DNA from: Clostridium sp. CAG:433
GTDB lineage: Bacteria; Bacillota_I; Bacilli_A; RF39; UBA660
NCBI GenBank assembly: GCA_000433675.1
Contig: FR893556.1
Coordinates: forward strand, 1-33,827
Direction of reading: 5' to 3'
DNA: 33,827 nucleotides
Position numbers and translations under genes: made by a program. Each line of letters opens with the position of its first letter. Position 1 is the stretch's first letter. Shown here piece by piece: positions 31,501-33,827 of the stretch. The notes beneath the pieces are model-generated. The model did not search any database, was not told the origin of the DNA, and saw nothing but the letters and a program-made list of their open reading frames with translations.

Positions 31501-33827
31501 GAGAATCCAGTTAAAGTAACAGCGAATGATTTAACATATAATACACAAGCGCAAAGTTTAGTAGCAACAAAAGATGTGCAAGGAACAATATGTTATTCAC
31601 TTGACTCTGTAATAACAAGTAAATGTAGTACAAGTACAGTAGTACCAACAGCAATAAACGCAGGGACATATACTGTGTATTATTACATTAATGGAAACAG
31701 TAATTATAAAGAGAAATCTGGAAGTGTAATAGTAACAATAAAAAAATACGATTTAAGCACTAATGGTATAATAGGCACAATAAATGATCAAACATATACA
31801 GAAAGTGAAATAAAACCAACACCTTTAGTAACAGCATCAATGTCAAATGTAGGTGTAGCAACGCTTGTAAATAATACAGATTATACATATAGTTATAGTA
31901 ATAATATAAATGCTGGAACAACAAGTAATCCATATGCTACAGTAAACGTAACAGGAAAAGGAAACTATACAGGAACAAAGAGTAAAACATTTAAAATAAT
32001 AAAGGCAACAAATCCTACAGTGATAACCGCAAATGATTTAACTTATAACGCTGCAGAGCAAACTTTAGTAACATCAAGTAAGGAACAAGGATATATCTGT
32101 TATTCATTAAGTGCAGTACCAACAAGTTGTAGTGCAAATTCAGCATTAGCAAAGGGAACAAATGCAGGAACATATACAGTATATTATCTAATATCAGGAA
32201 ATAGTAACTATAATAGTAAATCTGGAAGTGTAAAGGTATCAATAAAACAATATGATATAAGTAAAACAGCAACTATAGGAATAATTAATGATCAAGTATA
32301 TACAGGAAATGCAATAAAACCGACACCAAATGTAACAGTACCAATACCAACAGGAAAAACAACAACGCTCGTAAATAATACGGATTTTACGTATAGTTAT
32401 AGTAATAATAAAAACATTGGAACAGCTAATATAACAATAACTGGTCAAGAAAACTATACAGGAACAAAGAGCACAACATTTAAAATATCTCAAAAGGCAA
32501 GCTTATGTACAATAACGTCGGTGCCATCTTTAAAATATCCAAGTAATGCAACAGGTTCAATACAATTTAAATGTACTGGGGATGGCAAAATAACTGTAAC
32601 AAGTTCAAGTACAGGCGTAATAGAGGTAACAAACACAGGAACAACAGGCGCTGGCTTAAAGGGAATAACAGCAGGTAAGAGTAAAATAACAGTATCGCAA
32701 GCAGCAGGAAATTATGAGGCATCATCCGCAAGTGCAGATGTAACAGTAACATATTCACAGTACACAGTGACTTTAGATGGAAATGGAGCAACAACTCAAG
32801 GAAGTACAACAGCAGTTGCAACATATAATAGTACAACATTATCAACAATAACAAATCCAATAAGAGAATATACAATAACATATGATATGGGAACAACGGG
32901 ATTAACAAAACCAGATAATGGGAAAGTAGAATGTAGATTAAATGGATGGTATACGTCTTCAAATAATGGAACAAAGATAGCAAATAATAATACAACACCA
33001 GTATTAGAAGCAAGTGTAAGTGGATATACAAATGCAAGCAAGCAATGGACAAAAAGAAGTGATGCAACATTATATGCTGGCTGGGAAGTTATAGGTACAA
33101 AACTGCCAATAATAGAAAAAGAAGGAAATACATGTACATGGATAGATAATAATGGAAGTAGTTTTGATTCAGGACAAACAGGTTATACGATATTAACAAA
33201 TAAAACTTTAACAGCAAGATGTTTACCTAACAGTTATGTATTAACAGTAGATCCAAATGGAGGAAAATGGAATAATACGATAAGTGCAAGTACAGTACCA
33301 AGAAATTATGGAACAGAATATGAAGTAGCAAATCCAACAAGAAAAGGATATACATTTACAGGATGGACAAAAAGTGGTGCAGGTTCTTGGAATAGTGAAA
33401 CAAATAAATATACATTTGGAGCAGGAGCTGGAACATTAACTGCAAATTGGACTCCAATAAAATATAATATAAAGTATGAATTAGATGGTGGAGTACTTTC
33501 AACAACAAATCCAACAGAATATACAGTAGAGACAGAGACATTTACATTAAACAATCCGACAAAAGAAGGCTATATTTTTAAAGGATGGTCAACATCATTA
33601 ACAAGCACATCATCATATAATGCGACAATGAAGGTAGAAAAAGGAAGTACGGGTGATAAAGAATTTAGGGCAGTATGGCAGATTATAACATATAATATAA
33701 GTTATAATTTGAATGGGGGAACATTAACAAATGTATCAAACCCAACAAGTTATAATATAACAACAGAAACCTTTACGTTAAAGAATCCAACAAGAAAAGG
33801 ATATACTTTTAAAGGATGGACAGGAAG
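28552..33827 (+). CDS. Giant repeat-rich surface protein (InlB B-repeats, Ig-like repeats), C-terminus outside window
   Basis: An open frame of 1758 codons with no stop before the window edge. Residues 1-28 are a signal peptide ending NTVAYS; the sequence after it (LASKLAITSEA) parallels the TasA-like proteins, suggesting SipW processing. A TasA-like beta domain follows (YKITVTNYGNVKQ). Then come an InlB B-type repeat (about residues 186-259, ending LYAVW), a second InlB-like region (about 431-541), a MucBP-like segment (about 594-661), a divergent bacterial repeat (664-740), a cadherin/Ig-like domain (743-831), three tandem copies of an Ig-like unit (832-1313), a Big_2-like domain (about 1315-1402) and further InlB B-repeats (from 1403 to the edge). 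An adhesin or matrix scaffold is likely. A wall anchor would lie beyond the window. Codon use is strongly A-rich (ACA for Thr). Confidence 0.9.
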   Translation, partial: MKKFFQGKMKILIMIAFLFLFFFNTVAYSGLASKLAITSEAMFRPITDIRVTGIKLVSASNGALESYSPKYNVDTTTTGFTLPSANSEITYKITVTNYGNVKQTIYKFIKNSVSAEGLNVKLTDFTSVCTDENCNNKNDNFTIVHPEGDSSSESNVKEFLITFTTTNPSSTTINIIEKYDFRSLYYISYNANGGKNAPQSQIKIYGDNLNLTKNEPTRDFYDFKGWSTSSTSTTIEYKAGEIYSPGTDEKVQDVTLYAVWQKKQAKLDLNYNIDGTWYYAGYNNKIQTGIKVNGEDKGYLNDFGGTYDYGTSYEIYGFKIDGVTIPYSKKYTVDGTNHLDISFNTINFKVNDANLGSITPTQIIVIPGTTFTVSGNVITLSDGRIATASTKTITGYTIKFLNYTITPNSSTVNAKTMVTANFTKELEKYTISLNGNGATTAGTTAIYEKYNTGIYLDSALTKEMGTNANAITKPTRSYTVSFNANNTGITVPSAITKNYSYSGHYTDATNGTQMINENGYITSSFKNTLYTANGTLYAHWGTKPSVTIPEINKDGYKCTWNTSVDGNGTPYNGGAVTDKLNTQTLYAVCKVDTNTKYVVKHYKQKLDGTYPTEADDIDNLTGTTGASVSPAVKSYTGFTSPSVQTTTIKADGSTVVTYKYTRNKYTFTLGSSTGASTSGSTASGSYYYGSTITLKATANTGYTWSKWTSSNTSLVGNQTTANTTFTMPAGNITMTPSVTTNVLTFNDQSKPVTYNPTSSQTVNISPATNGTGSYSYSIISENDNSYFSISGTTITVKSNTPANTSGYKITVRATDTNSKVTKDATITIIVNKKSVTKPTSPANKVYNAEEQNHGISVPEGTSIVTNGSTLKATNVGTYDVIFTLNSNYKWSDGTTSNVTIQWKITAYNLSNATIGSISDQTYTGSEIKPTPSVTVPIPSGSKSTPTYTTTYSNNMNVGTATITLTGTGNYTGTKSKTFKIVPAENPVKVTANDLTYNTQAQSLVATKDVQGTICYSLDSVITSKCSTSTVVPTAINAGTYTVYYYINGNSNYKEKSGSVIVTIKKYDLSTNGIIGTINDQTYTESEIKPTPLVTASMSNVGVATLVNNTDYTYSYSNNINAGTTSNPYATVNVTGKGNYTGTKSKTFKIIKATNPTVITANDLTYNAAEQTLVTSSKEQGYICYSLSAVPTSCSANSALAKGTNAGTYTVYYLISGNSNYNSKSGSVKVSIKQYDISKTATIGIINDQVYTGNAIKPTPNVTVPIPTGKTTTLVNNTDFTYSYSNNKNIGTANITITGQENYTGTKSTTFKISQKASLCTITSVPSLKYPSNATGSIQFKCTGDGKITVTSSSTGVIEVTNTGTTGAGLKGITAGKSKITVSQAAGNYEASSASADVTVTYSQYTVTLDGNGATTQGSTTAVATYNSTTLSTITNPIREYTITYDMGTTGLTKPDNGKVECRLNGWYTSSNNGTKIANNNTTPVLEASVSGYTNASKQWTKRSDATLYAGWEVIGTKLPIIEKEGNTCTWIDNNGSSFDSGQTGYTILTNKTLTARCLPNSYVLTVDPNGGKWNNTISASTVPRNYGTEYEVANPTRKGYTFTGWTKSGAGSWNSETNKYTFGAGAGTLTANWTPIKYNIKYELDGGVLSTTNPTEYTVETETFTLNNPTKEGYIFKGWSTSLTSTSSYNATMKVEKGSTGDKEFRAVWQIITYNISYNLNGGTLTNVSNPTSYNITTETFTLKNPTRKGYTFKGWTG
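31270..32490 (+). repeat. Three tandem Ig-like repeat units within the giant surface protein
   Basis: Units begin YNLS (31270), YDLS (31747) and YDIS (32251), so the periods are 477 and 504 bp (159 and 168 residues). Each contains (S/N)DQ-YTG-IKPTP, then YSNN and NYTGTKS-TFKI. The first two units also carry TANDLTYN, ICYSL and NAGTYTVYY. The third unit is truncated and leads into a Big_2-like domain. Confidence 0.85.

Noticed and set aside
28866..33554. Several leftward reading frames of 60-167 codons (Leu/His/Tyr- or Val-rich)
   Set aside because: They lie wholly inside the giant rightward gene, lack ribosome-binding sites and have the composition expected from antisense of Thr/Asn/Lys-rich codons.
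1..33827. CRISPR array, tRNA or rRNA genes
   Set aside because: No regularly spaced identical repeats, no cloverleaf-like sequences with CCA-type ends and no rRNA signature were noticed on reading both strands.
1..33827. Mycoplasma-type genetic code (TGA as Trp)
   Set aside because: Conserved tryptophans are encoded by TGG (for example in lgt GRWGN) and TGA serves as the stop of the ORF6N gene.

Overview
The window is AT-rich DNA from a low-GC Gram-positive bacterium. WhiA, Lgt, a clostridial-type thioredoxin-reductase-like flavoprotein, TasA/SipW-type secretion and a Gram-positive type IV secretion system (T4SS) of the PrgI/VirB4/VirD4 kind all point to Bacillota. The extreme A+T content suggests an uncultured gut Bacilli/'Mollicutes-related' lineage (RF39-like), but that is inference. 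TGG is used for Trp and TGA terminates genes, so the standard bacterial code applies.

Region 1 (1-7342) is mostly housekeeping. Two small leftward genes of unknown function come first. They are followed by uvrA, then a gene-poor stretch of about 480 bp holding a structured RNA candidate and a relic of a second uvrA 3' end. A compact operon follows: a four-TM 'holin 4_2' family membrane protein, lgt, the reductase-like flavoprotein and whiA.

Region 2 (7379-10714) is accessory. It has an ORF6N/PLD-like DNA-binding gene, about 330 bp of decayed partial copies of that gene, each keeping a long hairpin, an Abi_2/HEPN-type abortive-infection protein and an HtrA-type membrane serine protease.

Region 3 (10749-22760) is a nearly complete Gram-positive T4SS. 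It encodes a VirB2-like pilin, an exported 578-residue protein ending in a second VirB2-like module, a VirB6/TrbL-like channel protein with a long cytoplasmic tail, PrgI, a VirB4 split over two genes, a 901-residue cell-wall protein (degenerate M23 plus lysozyme domain) and a VirD4 coupling ATPase. No relaxase, integrase, replication gene or att site is visible, so the system may be a resident secretion apparatus rather than a mobile element.

Region 4 (22761-24840) has a single-domain rhodanese, a DedA/VTT membrane protein and rmuC.

Region 5 (24841-33827) is a matrix/surface module: two tandem TasA/camelysin-like proteins, a SipW-type signal peptidase with an unusual multi-TM N-terminal extension, a DUF5305-like membrane protein, and the first 1758 codons of a giant repeat-rich surface protein that runs off the window. 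Its signal peptide carries the same TVAY cleavage-site signature as the two TasA-like proteins, so all three are likely substrates of the adjacent SipW.

Many genes are separated by a strong intrinsic terminator with an extended -10 promoter (TGnTATAAT) close behind it. This gives short, independently driven transcription units.
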